Made by a program: the position numbers and the translations under genes. Source: Phallus indusiatus (Eukaryota; Basidiomycota; Agaricomycetes; Phallales; Phallaceae). Taken from it: a stretch of 64,000 bases of DNA. This document shows, one piece after another, positions 10,044 to 21,575 of the stretch (positions are counted from its first letter, which is position 1; every line of letters begins with the position of its first letter). A model generated the notes under the pieces. That model saw only the letters and a program-made list of their open reading frames with translations, was not told the origin of the DNA and did no database searches. The stretch spans positions 402,551 through 466,550 of the forward strand of contig JAQFWX010000016.1 in NCBI GenBank assembly GCA_027605045.1, given 5' to 3'.

Positions 10044-10316
10044 ATATAAAGTTTTTCCCAAATATCTTTTAATCCACAGGCTCTGAGAAAGCCTCAAGCA
10101 CGTGCACAGCTTGCTGTGCTTATTCTCTGCTAGTACAATAAGACACAGGGTCGTATTGTTCAGCGGAATGTTGGATTTGTCGGAAATGTAAATCGTTAGT
10201 CATAATATCATAATATATCGGATCAGATTTGTTGGATATATCAGGTATGTCGGAGATCGGATTGTGACAATTACAAGACCTCATTTGAGTTCAGCATTTG
10301 AGTTCAGCATGTATAT
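10044..10316. other. Spacer between LTR cluster and palindrome array
   Basis: Contains short repeats TATGTCGG/TTGTTGGATAT around 10170-10255 and AGTTCAGCATTTGAG in tandem at about 10290. No gene is seen. Confidence 0.4.
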
Positions 10317-10407
10317 AAATTTGTGTCCTGGACACAATTGTGTGCTCTTGTTCTTGTATGACCACATGCAATTTTTGTATACAAGTGCATGTGAGTGTGT
10401 TGTGCAA

Positions 10408-10468
10408 GTGTACAATTGTGTCCAGGACACAAATTTATACATACTCTTGTGATTGAGAGAGAATTTCA
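10408..10468 (+). repeat. 61-bp perfect inverted repeat, left arm
   Basis: Exactly complementary in reverse to 10717-10777. It includes one palindrome of the array plus a flank containing CTTGTGATTGAGAGAG. The loop is 248 nt. Confidence 0.85.
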
Positions 10469-10716
10469 AAACAGGTCATATACAAAGATACAGGCATGCA
10501 ATTGTGTCCTGGACACAATTGTACACTGGCACAATACATGTACACATGACACTAGCACGCTACTCGCATGTGAGACAAAATATATAAAGTGCACAATTGT
10601 GTCTAGGAGACTAGGACACAATTGTACACTCTACACTCGTACAATACATGCATGTATATTTGATACTTGCACACACTTGCACATGAGACACAAATGGATG
10701 TATGCCTATACCTTTG

Positions 10717-10777
10717 TGAAATTCTCTCTCAATCACAAGAGTATGTATAAATTTGTGTCCTGGACACAATTGTACAC
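10717..10777 (-). repeat. 61-bp perfect inverted repeat, right arm
   Basis: Partner of 10408-10468. Perfect identity over 61 bp in otherwise diverged sequence points to recent duplication or gene conversion. Confidence 0.85.
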
Positions 10778-11225
10778 TTTATATGTTTCCAAAACTCACC
10801 TTGTCTCTCAGATGCAAGTGTTGTGTGCGTGCAAGTATTGTGCTGGTATCACCAGAGTGTGCAATTGTGTCCAGGACACAATTACATTCCTGTACATTTG
10901 TGCACTCTACTTTTAAAATTCAACTTGTGTCTCGTGTGCATGTGAGTGTCATGTGGTGTTGTGTGTGAGTATTATGCTGGTATTGTGCGAGTGTACAATT
11001 GTGTCCAGGACACAATTGTGTGCTCTCACTGTATTATGAGGGTTATCACGAGGGTTTATCACACCTTACACACTTCCAGTCTGTCTAATCCACACCCTGT
11101 CCACACCCTGCCCCCATATACGATCGAAACCCTATGAAATCCTACCGAAAGATTTTGCAGAGCCTATAACCCTAAACTACGTATGTATCTACCTGAATAC
11201 TCGTCGATATTCATTCCACAAGAAC

Positions 11226-11963
11226 ATGTATCCAAACCACGGACTTGGAGAAGTCTATCTCAAACAAGATCTCTGGCTGAAGGGTACGTTTAAGTAATGT
11301 CTTCTTATCATATAACCTAAATAATTCCTTCTCAGTTCACTATTTATTGATGTTCAGCGAGTACAGGATTTTTTTTAACATAAAACTTTGATCATAGTAA
11401 TGTTCTCACACATCGAACGAGCAGCACAGGCTGAACGCGACTGGGCGAACACGATCCGTCGTACGATGCAAGCTTGGTCCCAGCGTGTTTCTTTCGAGCC
11501 CGTGGTTCTTCCGGGATGCAATCTGCCGCTAACCGGACTACCCATATGCAGATACGAGAACCGGCCAGCAAAAAACAGTGAAGTTCCCAGATTTAGCAAC
11601 ATAAGTCCTGTCTCTAAGCCAAACTCCGTCATCGGAACCAATGGGACCTGTATTCTTTTGGGGCTATTTGGAACAATCACCGTTTGTTCTTTTCCTTTTT
11701 CTGCTACCGATCCTCAACGTGTGGTAGATCAGAAAAGCGGACAACTTGAAGCCCTACTCAGACGTCCACATTCACCATTTGACAGCCGTTTTAATCAAGG
11801 CAAGTTATACTTCCCCGATCACCGGTTCTTAATCTTTATTAGACTTCTCATAGGTCTTGTAGTCAAGAAGATCGTTACATCAAACTCCTGGAATATACTT
11901 ACTGCGAAGGAGTGCGAAGAAGACGTCTGCAGGCCGACTCGGCCTTATAATAAAAACGTTTGA
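11226..11963 (+). CDS. Hypothetical protein, first gene inside the subtelomere
   Basis: Not recognised. An exon from ATG 11226 (MYPNHGLGEVYLKQ) ends at a GTACGT donor (11284). A 114-nt intron with a CATAG acceptor (11397) joins in frame to a long exon containing ERAAQAERDWANTIRRTMQ and a Cys/Pro-rich stretch (LPGCNLPLTGLPICRYENRP). The 3' part (IRLLIGLVVKK region) is less protein-like, so the true end may be earlier and there may be another intron at about 11577. No signal peptide or known motif is seen. It is the most telomere-proximal gene I support. It lies convergent to the kinase gene at 12190. Confidence 0.4.
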
Positions 11964-12189
11964 CGAAATTCGGGACCTCATAACATTCACGTTTAGTACC
12001 ACTTGATCTGGCCGTTATAAACAAATCACAGCATAACATGGAACTGAAAGTGCGACTATATAGATACTGCGTGTCCTCGCTTTTCTTAGACGCTGTTGGG
12101 ATCTCGTTTTGAGTAACTTCATTGGTGGACTTCAATATATATGATTTCGTACAGATATGCTCATAAATTAGTTCGTAAATGATCGTAAA

Positions 12190-14136
12190 CTACCAATTCG
12201 CCCTCCCAGTTCGATTATTGTTTCCACAATCACATGGGGCCCGGTCACTGCATTTGAGATGCGATCTGAGAAAAGCAGATAGGAAAAGTGCAAGTTATTC
12301 GATCGTCTTTACATGGACATACCTCAAGCCACAATCATCGCATTCTAAACTGGGTTTCCAACCGAGACGTTGACCGCAGACACCACAACGAGCAACTAAA
12401 AGTCCGCTTGAAAACAGAAGCTGAAAAGGACTCCACGGTACTCCTAAGTTTCTTAGAACTTCGGACTTGGTACTAGAAGCAGGAGACGTCGTTGATAAAC
12501 GTCTCGCACCAGGTTTTATAAGAGTAAAACGGTGTAATCGGGGTAAAGGTACACTTGACGACGCGTTATGGCTAAGGTCGGTAGCGTCACTCCGTATAGT
12601 TTCGACGCTAATCTGACTGCTGAGTGGTGCAGTATAATACGAATCTGCAGTTTGCACACTGCTGGTCGCGCTGATGAGAGGTTGTTGGTGGCCTTGAAAG
12701 CGCAAAGTTGGGACTGATGAAAGCGAACTAGAGTTTGTTGTTGTCGTGGCTTGAATAACAGTGGTACTATAATCGGAGGGTATAGCTGAATACGTAGCCT
12801 CTGGATGTGATTCAGATTCTAAAACCAAAAACGAAGCATTGTTAATGACCCTAGTCGATAAACAAACCAGCGATGAAGTAACGCACCAGCCTTCCAAGCG
12901 TCGTTCAAATGCACTTCCCCTAACCCGAGTACAGCTTCCGCCAACGCGTCCTCTTCTGTATCCCTTTCATCCCCATCATTCTCACCACCATTAACAACTT
13001 CCTCATTTCTAGTTTCCTCAGACATAAACTTGAAGCTGGGTATTCTAGGAGCTTGACCCGGTCTACGACTCTTTGACAAGAACCTGATACTTCCAATGTG
13101 GGTATCCTTATTTTCTGGTCGAGCGATTACTTCTGCTTCAATGACTTGTAGACGTTGAATAATATCGGCAATCAGTGGTCTCTCCCCAGGGTTATCCTTC
13201 AAGCAACTCAAGGCGAGTTCTAAGAAGGCTTCAGGACATCCAGGACTAACGTGCCTCCGTACTTCAGCCGGATCGATGGAGAAACTGGGCCCAGTGCGTG
13301 CGAAATGAGTATCATCAGCAAGATGACGGGCTGCTATTTCTGCAAAAATGATTCCTAAGCTATAGATATCCGTTGGGAGGTCGAAAGGTGTTCCTGTTTG
13401 TATCTCTGGGGACATGTACGCGTCTGTGCCGCAGAATGTTAACCGTTTGGATTCCATGTCGTTACGTGCCGCTATACGTGCGAAACCAAAGTCTGTAATT
13501 TTGATACGAAGGTTTGATGTTATGAGAAGGTTTTCTCCCTTGAGGTCCCGGTGAATACACTATTATGATAGGAGAGGAATGGGTAAGAGAGCTCAGACGA
13601 AAAGAGAAAAGAGTAAAGATTGCCCACTTTTCGAGCATGAAGATAAGCAATTGCTCTACATATATCCGTAGCAAACGATATCCTCAACGACCATGGAAAT
13701 GGTTTTGACTTGTCGTAGATATACATTCGAAGATTACCTCCCTCTACGAATTCGGATACGATGAAGATACGTCCGTCGGGTGCTCGGGATAGCCCAAGAT
13801 ATAGAACTACATTCGGATGTCGAGCTTCTTTCATCAAACGATACTCTCTTTCAAAGTACTTCGCAACATCGTAATCCGAGGAAGGTAAGACTTCCTTAAT
13901 TGCGACATCGATGCCAAGATAGGAACCTTCATCGTTGATAAATTGGATTCAAAAATTCAAATATTGAGAAGAAAGATTTACCTTTATAAACATGACCGAA
14001 AGAGCCTGAGCCTATTTTCTTCCAGTTTCCTTTGATATCCTGGATGAGAAGAGGTCTGTTCGGCTCTGGAAGGTGCGACAATAGTTATACAATTACTCAC
14101 TGAGTAAGGTATAACATCGAAAGCTGCTTCAGACAT
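12190..14136 (-). CDS. TKL-type protein kinase with C-terminal C1 zinc finger
   Basis: A protein kinase probably acting in cytosolic signalling. Exons joined by hand from the ATG at 14136 give a short N-terminus, then a glycine-rich loop (IGSGSFGHVYK), the VAIKEVL lysine, ARHPNVVLYLG, the catalytic loop HRDLKGENLL, DFGFAR and a GTDAYMSPE activation segment, with the C-lobe (DIYSLGIIFAEIA; NPGERPLIADII) to about residue 290. A Ser/Thr-rich linker follows. The last two exons form a C1-type finger (CGVCGQRLGWKPS, then CDDCGL, spliced at AG|GTATGT to SHLKCSD), with Cys/His spacing of a phorbol-ester/DAG-type domain. Stop at 12190-12192. Introns are 50-85 nt. The order kinase then C1 resembles the basidiomycete LISK-DD1 subgroup of TKL kinases; that subgroup name is from memory and less certain than the kinase call. 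Confidence 0.88.
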
Positions 14137-14576
14137 AATGATAATGTCTACCGTCAATGCGTAATCGGTTTCCCGATGTCCAGTGGTATCGTGGAGGACT
14201 AAGAGACAGATAAAGTCATTTAGGAGATATTCAACTGTGACCGTCAAAGTCAGGTAAACGTGACCGATCGCCGATGACGACGTTTACTGTAAGCTGGACT
14301 AGCACATCTCGGAGTCGTTCACGAACTGTATAAATAAGTCGTTACAATAGAGCGTCAACTATGTGAAGTCTTATAACAGAATGCAAATGACAAGAGTAAG
14401 ACCTGATTATTTACAGGAAACTTTTACGTGAGGAAGAAGCCGATGATACGACCACCTCCGAATATTCATGATGCACGACACGAAGGAATGGGCGAGTACA
14501 AAAGGGAAGCGACAGAAGAGGAAGGAGGAAAGAAGAAAGAAAAGCTAGCCGTGAACGAAACATACATATTTGTAGA
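14137..14576. other. Intergenic region between kinase and RRM gene
   Basis: About 440 bp, upstream of the kinase and downstream of the RRM gene, both on the minus strand. It should hold the kinase promoter and the RRM gene terminator. No further gene is seen. Confidence 0.5.
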
Positions 14577-15539
14577 CTACTCTTGGACTGTTAGACCGGC
14601 GAGGTTTTGCTGAACTTGTTCAACAGTAACAGACGCAGACGGAGAACGACTGTTATTCAAACTGGGATGCCGAATCCCCAATGCATGACCAACCATACGA
14701 CGTCCAGGATCGCCAATACGGGGAGGAGTACTGTGAGTTTCAGAGGAGAGACCCGATGGGTGATCATTGGTGACTGTAGGTGGCTGGGCCGAAACGAATC
14801 CGTCGTCCGATTCGGCGTTGATAGGTAAAGAAAGGTTGATCAAAGAAGTGAGAGTAGGGTGCGCAGGCACATTAGGTAAAGTTGGAGAATGATCGCGAGC
14901 AATCGCATTCAATGGTGAGATCGCCGTTGGAGTTCCCGTCATCGTTATCGGCGAAGCTTCTGGGATACCTGCCATACCAGCCAATGATCCAATGGAGGTC
15001 GACATCGAGAGCTGTGACTTTCTGCTATTGTTGGGGAAACCGTTTATAGATACGGAAGAGCGATGTGATCTAGAGCCATTGTGAGAGTGCGCGCGAGCGT
15101 TGACAGCCTGAATGATAGCTTGGGCGTCGGCGCCATCATAAGGTTTGATTGAGGCAGTTTTAGAAGATGTAGGAGAGCTGAACACGGCGGGAGGGGAAGC
15201 AAGAGTTTGAAGGTAGGCACGTTTAGCTAAACAAGATGACGGGTTTGTAAAACTTCCTTGAGCATAGCATAATGTTAAGACATCGGGGTAACTAACCAGT
15301 TAAAGCATCAGCAAACACAATTAAAAGACTAGTATCATCTTTCCACTTGATCTTAAATCCGCCATTAACATTCTCCCAGTCAGAAAAAGCAGCCTGGATA
15401 ATACATTTCTCAGATAGTGAGTTGGGCGAGATGGGTATAAATGTACCTGGATATCCCTAGTCTTCAGTTCTGATGGGAAGTCGTAGAGGTAAAGGATGCG
15501 GGTTACGGAAGCAGAGAGAGGCGTTATTTGGCTAGCCAT
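14577..15539 (-). CDS. RRM-type RNA-binding protein, R3HCC1/thc1-like
   Basis: Exon 1 from ATG 15539 reads MASQITPLSASVTRILYLYD, then FPSELKTRDIQ. Two introns (GTACAT...TCCAG and GTTAGT...TTTAG) lead to DWENVNGGFKIKWKDDTS and LLIVFADALTAKRAYL. This is the compact RRM fold seen in the R3HCC1/thc1 family: an N-terminal beta strand with a phenylalanine, 'F-x-x-x-x-K-x-x-x-I', and a second RNP-like strand. After about residue 90 the chain is Ser/Thr/Pro-rich and probably disordered (SSPTSSKTASIKPYDG; GFVSAQPPTVTNDHPS), with a short acidic end NLAGLTVQE. Total length is about 275 residues. Assignment to the family rests on the N-terminal pattern only; role in RNA metabolism is inferred. Confidence 0.65.
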
Positions 15540-16207
15540 ATGATATAAGAGAAGGAAATATGACGCAAGAAAAAAAAACTACGCTAGGTGAAGTCGAAAG
15601 CAGCAAAGGGAGGATTATGGTCGATCGGCTGTTGTAAGTGTGAAATGTTTAAAGAAAAACACAATTAGGCGCCCTAAATTTCTGAGTCGCAAAAACTTGC
15701 CCAACCGGCCAACCGGGCCCATAGAGCCTCGCCGTACATTACACAAAGCTTTCAGAGAGAATAAAATAGAACAGTCATTAAAATCAATTCAAAGTAGTGT
15801 TGGGAGGCTCCCAGCGTGGAAAGCTAATCATAATAACCCCATGATAACCGCCGTGCTTTTTGACAAAATACTCAGCATAAAGTAATCAGACACTATCAAT
15901 TATCAGGGTCTTCCGACCTTTAAGATGTGTGAACAAACAAAAGAAAATATTGCGAGATAGCAGGATGTACATATACCTCGACATCAACGCACTGTTTTCC
16001 AGAGTCTTTGGGACTGTTTCGGACGCTAACTAGAAATGGCCCTTTAATTATTAATTTGTTGCAAAAGTTCAATTATCGTAGATGTAGTTCTGGCAAAATG
16101 AGTGTTTTTTCTCCCATATGTATTCAGTACGGGTATCTGAGTTGATAGAAAGACATAGCTTACACAAGCTGCAGTCGAGCTACAAGCCAAGACAATAACC
16201 ACTAGCT
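15540..16207. other. Intergenic, no gene supported
   Basis: Upstream of the RRM gene and downstream of the small gene at 16208. A Lys/Arg-rich 81-codon frame (15640-15885) lacks family features and splice context, so I do not call it. Confidence 0.45.
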
Positions 16208-16775
16208 TTAGTGACCACCGCACCTATCGACGAAATACTTGCAACGCCCGCGCTGAAGATCATATCCAACTCTTGAAAGGGCGGCGAAGTGATCTACCTC
16301 GAATCCATTTGAATCTGAATCTGAAGGAATGCTGCGGGCTCGCTGAACAAAACGTTGACGACTATTTTCCGGATTAGGTGTGTGAGAAAATTACTTGAAA
16401 AAAAATGTTAATCAGAAAAAGGAAACATACGTTCTGGACTCTACCCGATCATGGGGTGAGCCAACCAATATTCAACTGGAGCGCGCGTTCCAACGTACTT
16501 CAGCTCCAACAATGCACGATTACTCAACCTCCGGAATCCATCTATCCCATGAACAGGATCCGAGTCAATATTAGCATAAAGCGAATCGCCTTTTTGGAGT
16601 CTACACAACTGCATCTGCGGAGAATTGCCAGCGGAGTCTGGGCCAAGCTGCACAGGGTCGGGGTTTAGAGTCCTAGTCTGTTCTAGTCTGTTCAACGGTT
16701 TATTTTTTCTGCCTGAAAATGTTTTGACTGATGTTCATATTCATCTTACCTGTCTTGAAATGGCATTTCGCTCAT
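16208..16775 (-). CDS. Small spliced hypothetical protein (135 aa)
   Basis: Not recognised. Three exons were deduced from splice sites: 16750-16775, 16445-16672 and 16208-16361. Introns are 77 nt (GTAAGA...CTAG) and 83 nt (GTAGAG...AATAG with a CTGATTAAC branch-like site). Joined length is 408 nt, an exact multiple of three, with stop TAA at 16208-16210. The protein begins MSEMPFQDR and contains GDSLYANIDSDPVHGIDGF, LLELKYVGTRAPVEYWLAHP, a Ser/Asp run (IPSDSDSNGFEVDHF) and RCKYFVDRCGGH at the end. No signal peptide or membrane segment is seen. The coherent frame through three exons is the main evidence that it is real. Confidence 0.6.
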
Positions 16776-17319
16776 AAGATGCCGGCTTTCAAGCCCTTTC
16801 AAGCCCATCTGTCGAAACGCGTCCAGAGCGCATTGACCTCAACCAGTGAAAATGATGCATAATGCATCACACAAACCTCTCCTTTTTTATGACCATGCGA
16901 TGATTCCTCGGATATTCGTGTATCAGAAGGCCAATTTGTTATCTTGCGAGACAGCATTAATTTTTACATTAATTGTTTTCTATCGTCTTTTGGGGTGAGT
17001 TTTTTTTTCAATAAGCTTCATGGTGACTACGTACCTAATATTAATCCAAAAGGTTTTCGATGAAAATTGAGTTCTTTGATTAAAAAAATTATCATACGTT
17101 GTGTCTTATCGTCATCGTCATTAGCTGTTGGCCATCAGGCAGTAAAGATATCTCGTTTGACGTGGGACGCTTTGCTAATAAGGTGAATAATCCTTTACTT
17201 TTAGAAAATCGAAATAGGTTGACCAGACATCAAAAGGAGATTGGACTGAGGCTAACCTTTAGTTTTCTGTTCTACTTGTAAACCGAAGACACAATTTATA
17301 GCCATTTAGCCCTTTTGCG

Positions 17320-17609
17320 CTATACGTACTCCATTTCGAACAAGCACGTGTGATCGCGAGCATTATCGCCGTCAAAGTTATCGCTTGCATCTGTATCCAG
17401 ATGGAATGCGTTGAGGACACGGGTGCGCCGACCGAGCACCAAATATCGACGCAGGCCAACCGGCGATGATGCAAGTCCTAGCTGTAATTGAAACAATCCG
17501 CGTGAGCTACTTCGTCATACTTCAGATCTCTATAAGACTCTTTCATTGAACAAGATTCAGGAGGTTCTAACGGTGTAGAAAGCTCACCTCTTTGCAAGAG
17601 CGCTTGCAT
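17320..17609 (-). CDS. Candidate small hypothetical gene, exon join uncertain
   Basis: From ATG 17609 a frame reads MQALLQRGELSTPLEPPESC, then SMKESYRDLKYDEVAH. A second protein-like stretch in another frame reads LRRYLVLGRRTRVLNAFHLD, then an Asp-rich segment ending CLFEMEYV with TAG at 17320-17322. They connect through a possible intron ending TTACAG, but the best donor gives only about 32 nt. Either the intron is unusually short, a one-base indel separates the halves, or one exon is wrong. No family is recognised. Confidence 0.35.
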
Positions 17610-19364
17610 CAGAGTTCGGTTGAGCTATTTGTCAAGTGTTTGGTTCACGTTCTTTCCTTTTCACCCGGCGAAACCTTCGAACCTGTATTAATATTCATTC
17701 TCCTTAGCATTTTCCGCTCTACATAAAGTCAAAACGGGTTTATTATCCTTCTATTCACCTTTTTTTTGCGCTCATATCCACGCCTCCTGCACTTCCTCGT
17801 TCACTATCCTTTTTTGACCGAGATATTCTATTAGTATCCGATTGCATTTGTCGGGTACTTCTTTCTCTAGAGGATCCTTTACACGTGCTCTTCAATTATA
17901 CAGTCTCTTCGGCGCGGTTTTACTAGGTCTCACTAGAAGACAGGGGAGGGAAGCTGCGGCATCTTGTTGTAAATCCCGATGTGCGTGGTCAAAATGACGC
18001 TGTATCGCTGATTTGATAAAATTTCATCCTGATTAAGTATAGAACCACGAAGTAACACTAACGTTACTCTGACTCATATCAAGCTATCTTTTGAAAACGT
18101 CAACAGCTGGAAGCCGAAGGAGGTCGCCCTTCACATCCGTCGCCTACGATCCACGGGTCATCGTTTCTTCTTATCTATTTACTATCTAATGCTTCAGTCA
18201 CTATTATCGGGGTCCTCAATGTACTATCCTACGAATAAATTCCCCAATCTATTCCTTTTCACCATTTTTCCGTCAGAAGATTGCCCACCAACAATACCGT
18301 CACGTAATTTCTAAAAGTACACTACCTCTTCTTCTTTTATGAGCCGTGTGCCGTACGACGACCGTTTCTCCCTCAGGATACTGTCCGGCGATGTCAATCG
18401 TTGTTTCTCGTTTCACTTTACGTTCGTCATCATATCACAGCCACCTGCCTGGACACGGAGAACTTAAGCCAGATACCTGTGTGAGTGTTTCTAGCCGTAT
18501 TATAATCCCTTTCTCCTTTTGCTATGCTTTTCTTGTTTCGGTGACGACATATCAAATATAACCCTTTGAATAGATTTTTTGAACGCACCCCTTAAAAAAA
18601 CGAAGAGATCACCGTGGCTGGTTTCAAGGGTGGTATACTTCTTTCAATCTTTCATGAATCATCGATGAACACAGTCTCTAGAACTGGTGATTATCTCGAT
18701 TAAAGCGATTAAAGAAACTTCTTCACCACCCGCGACCGAGCTTTCATCTCAAGGACTTTTGTAGTGCCGGGTCGTGTTCCGTTTGGACCTTCCTAATTTT
18801 GTTCATTCTCTGTTCCTAATTGGGTGCCTAAACTTCTCATCTACAATCATCTTCGGTCGAATTTCGCCATCAGAAACACCTTAGTTCATCTGCTTTTTTA
18901 ACTCGCCACGCTGTGGCTAGTTCATCCTAGCGTCCTAGCGTCAGACCTTTGGCGTGGGCCCGTTGGGGGGGAGGGAGTAGACGGATACTCGGCACGGATC
19001 TTCCTTTGCAATTCTTCAATCTTGTCTTCAGAATTAAGTAATAGCTCATTCTTATGATATTTGTGATCCTGATTGTTTCATTTGTACTAGGCCAAGTAGA
19101 TCGCCGTTGGTCCTATTTACCGACTTTCCTACCAGGTTATTTTCATTGTGCAACTTTCTAATATTATCTTGTCATCTGTCGCACTCTTTATTTCTCGTTT
19201 TGTTTTTTTTTCGAAAATAATTTTCGTTATATCTATTGTATGAAAAACGTCATCGTGTCAATAACAGTGTTGGTTCTCTGAGTCCAGTTGCAGAATATAT
19301 AAATGGCCCTCCTTTTCACTCGAACTCCCCCAGCTTCATCGCCATATAAAACTCTTCTACTGCA
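17610..19364. other. Long region without a supported gene, pyrimidine-rich on +
   Basis: Much of 17640-19330 is C/T-rich on the plus strand (CTTTCCTTTTCACC, CTTTTTTTTGCGCTCAT), as in fungal promoters and 5' leaders. A short frame with an intron-like GTGTGAGT (about 18478) lies at 18338-18480, but no coherent protein can be built. It may be the leader of the dsRBD gene at 19365 or an unannotatable transcript. Confidence 0.4.
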
Positions 19365-19716
19365 ATGTCCAGCACCAGCAATAACAGTCCGTATTATCAT
19401 CCCCTTCTGATTTATCACCTCTCATTCGCCTCTCATATCTAGACCAACATGCCGCTATGCGTCTTCACAACGAACTGCAGCGCCAACGCCGAGTTGGTGC
19501 TCTCACTTATGATGATCGCTCTAGTGGTCTAGAGCATCAGCTCGTGTGGACTTCTACCGTCTACAGTATATTCAATTTACCAACTAGATTTGCATGAACT
19601 AATACTACTATACAGTCGACGGAAATCCCTGTGGAACCGGAACAGCATCTAGTAAACAAGATGCTCGAGATGAAGCGGCCGCGCAGGCTCTGGAGACTTT
19701 GAACGCAGGAAATTAA
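19365..19716 (+). CDS. Small double-stranded RNA-binding domain protein 1 (81 aa)
   Basis: Predicted dsRNA-binding protein consisting of little more than one dsRBD. Exons are 19365-19386, 19443-19565 and 19616-19716 (246 nt, in frame). The second intron (50 nt, GTATAT...TACAG) is clear; the first uses a weak GTCCGT donor, so translation could instead begin at ATG 19457. dsRBD landmarks run in order: helix 1 MRLHNELQRQ, the loop SSGLEHQLVWTSTVY (the 'G-P-x-H' position), VDG/IDG strand with GTGTASSKQDARDEAAAQAL as the basic loop and helix 2, then ETL near the end. Few Lys residues are in the helix-2 loop, so RNA affinity may be modest. Paralog of the gene at 21576. Confidence 0.75.
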
Positions 19717-20882
19717 CCGTGAAAGTTTATTTTCATTATATTGCCTGTCGATACTTACAAAAATGGACATTAGCTAGAACAGCGTTGCAGAGTTTGAACC
19801 TTAAATTTCGAACCAGGCTACGATATCAAACCTTCTTTCTCCAGTGACCGTTTATGATGTTTCTTCCAATTACCTTTCGTCAGACACACTTCTTTTATAT
19901 AGTTGCTTATCAATATTTGTTAAGACTCTTGGCGTAAGAACCTCGATCTTGAATTTACGACGAGCGTGAGTGATGTTTGATTATAATAATGGGGATACCT
20001 CTGTCCCTGGCCTAAGGCATATGCAGATGGAACGAAAGAACATAACTAGGTGTATAGTATCTGACTGATTAATCCTTAAGGCAACGGACCAAGGGTTGTG
20101 TCACGGATCTCCCTTATTTTGAAATCCTTAATCATTATGTTGTATTCAACCTGAATCATCGCTAGTTAAGTATGATATTTGACAGTGACCCGGCACGGCG
20201 AAGGAACGATGATATTATAGCTAATTTTGGTACAGCTGAACAACCGCTATTCGACGCTAAATTATTCAATTTCTTCGATGTGTGGGTCTGAGATTTCTAT
20301 CTCGCAAGGCACCTCGTGGAGATCGCACGTTTTTCGTTACTTTTTCATTGACACGGCCCACGGGGAAATGCCGATGGAATTTCCACTTGATCAGATAACC
20401 AGATAACAGCCCTTTACAAGTGGCGTGAGATCCACCTAATCGACGTCAGCAAGAACGGTCATAGGGAATATTTTCTTCTCTAAACTCATGACTCGACGTG
20501 GAAAGGCAAATTTGAAGGGCCGGGCGAGCGGAAAAGTCTGAAGCTGATGCATGATAGCTATTGTTCTCGTAGGCATGCCGAGGACAAAAGTGATTCTGGC
20601 TTAATTAAATGATTTAAATTTTTAGTTCCCTGATTGAGATAGCCAATTTTGCGATTGTGTCCCAATGTGATCACAAGCGTTGTTATTTTTAAAAATGGCA
20701 TTATTTGAGTCACGTGAGTGCCAAAATGGATAACGTTGGCCAGGTGTACGCCCGTCGCCGAATATACATATCAGTTATAACAAAGCTGTTCTCAGTCCAC
20801 TCAAAACTCACGAGCTTATTAATTTAGATCTCACCTCAACAGATAATCCAGAAAGTTAAACAGTTCTATTAAGCTAATGAGC
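19717..20882. other. Intergenic, no gene supported
   Basis: A/T-rich; no long frame and no convincing exon chain. ATG at about 20728 (MDNVGQ then a GTGTAC donor) could be the first exon of the candidate that follows. Confidence 0.4.
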
Positions 20883-21024
20883 CAACTATTGCTTCAAATT
20901 TACTGAACTGGAGCTCGCCTCCGAGTCTCATAATTCATATGACGACGAATATCATTACTCCTTTATTCACCTTCGTGATGTTGGAGGTTCAAGCTTAAGG
21001 CTTGACATTACCAATCGCGCTTAA
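20883..21024 (+). CDS. Candidate terminal exon of an unrecognised gene
   Basis: A 47-codon stretch reading FKFTELELASESHNSYDDEY then HYSFIHLRDVGGSSLRLDI, ending TAA at 21022-21024, preceded by an AG acceptor context at the start. Composition is protein-like, but the upstream exon cannot be joined with confidence. No family is recognised. Confidence 0.25.
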
Positions 21025-21575
21025 GATTTATTTCACCGGGAAGGCGATATATTCCGATTAACTGACACAAACAACTCGGCTTTACCCCATATTGGACGAC
21101 GTATCTACGATCTTGACCCGAATCCTATGTTCTTTTTAAGATAAATGCCACTTTTCGGGCGAGCCACCCGACACCGACATTGGTAGCCACGATTATTACA
21201 CTTTGAGAATTTTTTCACAGCAACAAGATGGAATCCACTTCCGACCGGCGGAGCAGATATAAAATTGTGTAATTCGACTAGTTTCACCTTATGGAAGAGT
21301 TTTGTGATTGTTTTTTATTTCTCTTGAAGGGTCATCAGATAATATCTCAATTTTTACGATGAAGCATCTAAAATTTTGGTTAAAATCAGCGCCTTATCGG
21401 ACAAGACTTACCACACGACTGCAGGAGACAGTCCGGTTCCTGCGTGTCACTTAGGCTGAAGCCTGACACTGCCACTTCGTCTTAGATCCGTGCTCCTGCT
21501 CTGGTTAGAAAGGAACAAAGGATATAAAGTCACCAACTCACTCATGTTTCTCTGCTCTATACTCGATTTTCAACG
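21025..21575. other. Intergenic upstream of dsRBD gene 2
   Basis: A/T-rich to about 21400, then a C/T-rich stretch before the ATG, as expected of a promoter. No gene is supported. Confidence 0.4.

Larger units (their letters stand above)
10317..11019. repeat. Array of seven GTGTCC(T/A)GGACAC palindromes
   Basis: The palindrome ACAATTGTGTCC-T/A-GGACACAATTGT or a near form is centred near 10329, 10424, 10511, 10608, 10762, 10873 and 11007, spaced about 87-160 bp. The fourth copy has an insertion. Intervening DNA is rich in GTGCAAGTGTAC/CACACTTGCAC words. The copies show both centre bases, so both orientations are represented. Frames open through the array are a consequence of the repeat. Confidence 0.85.

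Noticed and set aside
10317..11019. CRISPR array
   Set aside because: Palindromes are spaced irregularly (87-160 bp), spacers are themselves similar, and the sequence is eukaryotic with spliced genes.
10264..11137. Several frames inside the palindrome array
   Set aside because: Result of repeated GTGTCC/GGACAC words; no conserved residues and Cys/His bias only from the repeat.
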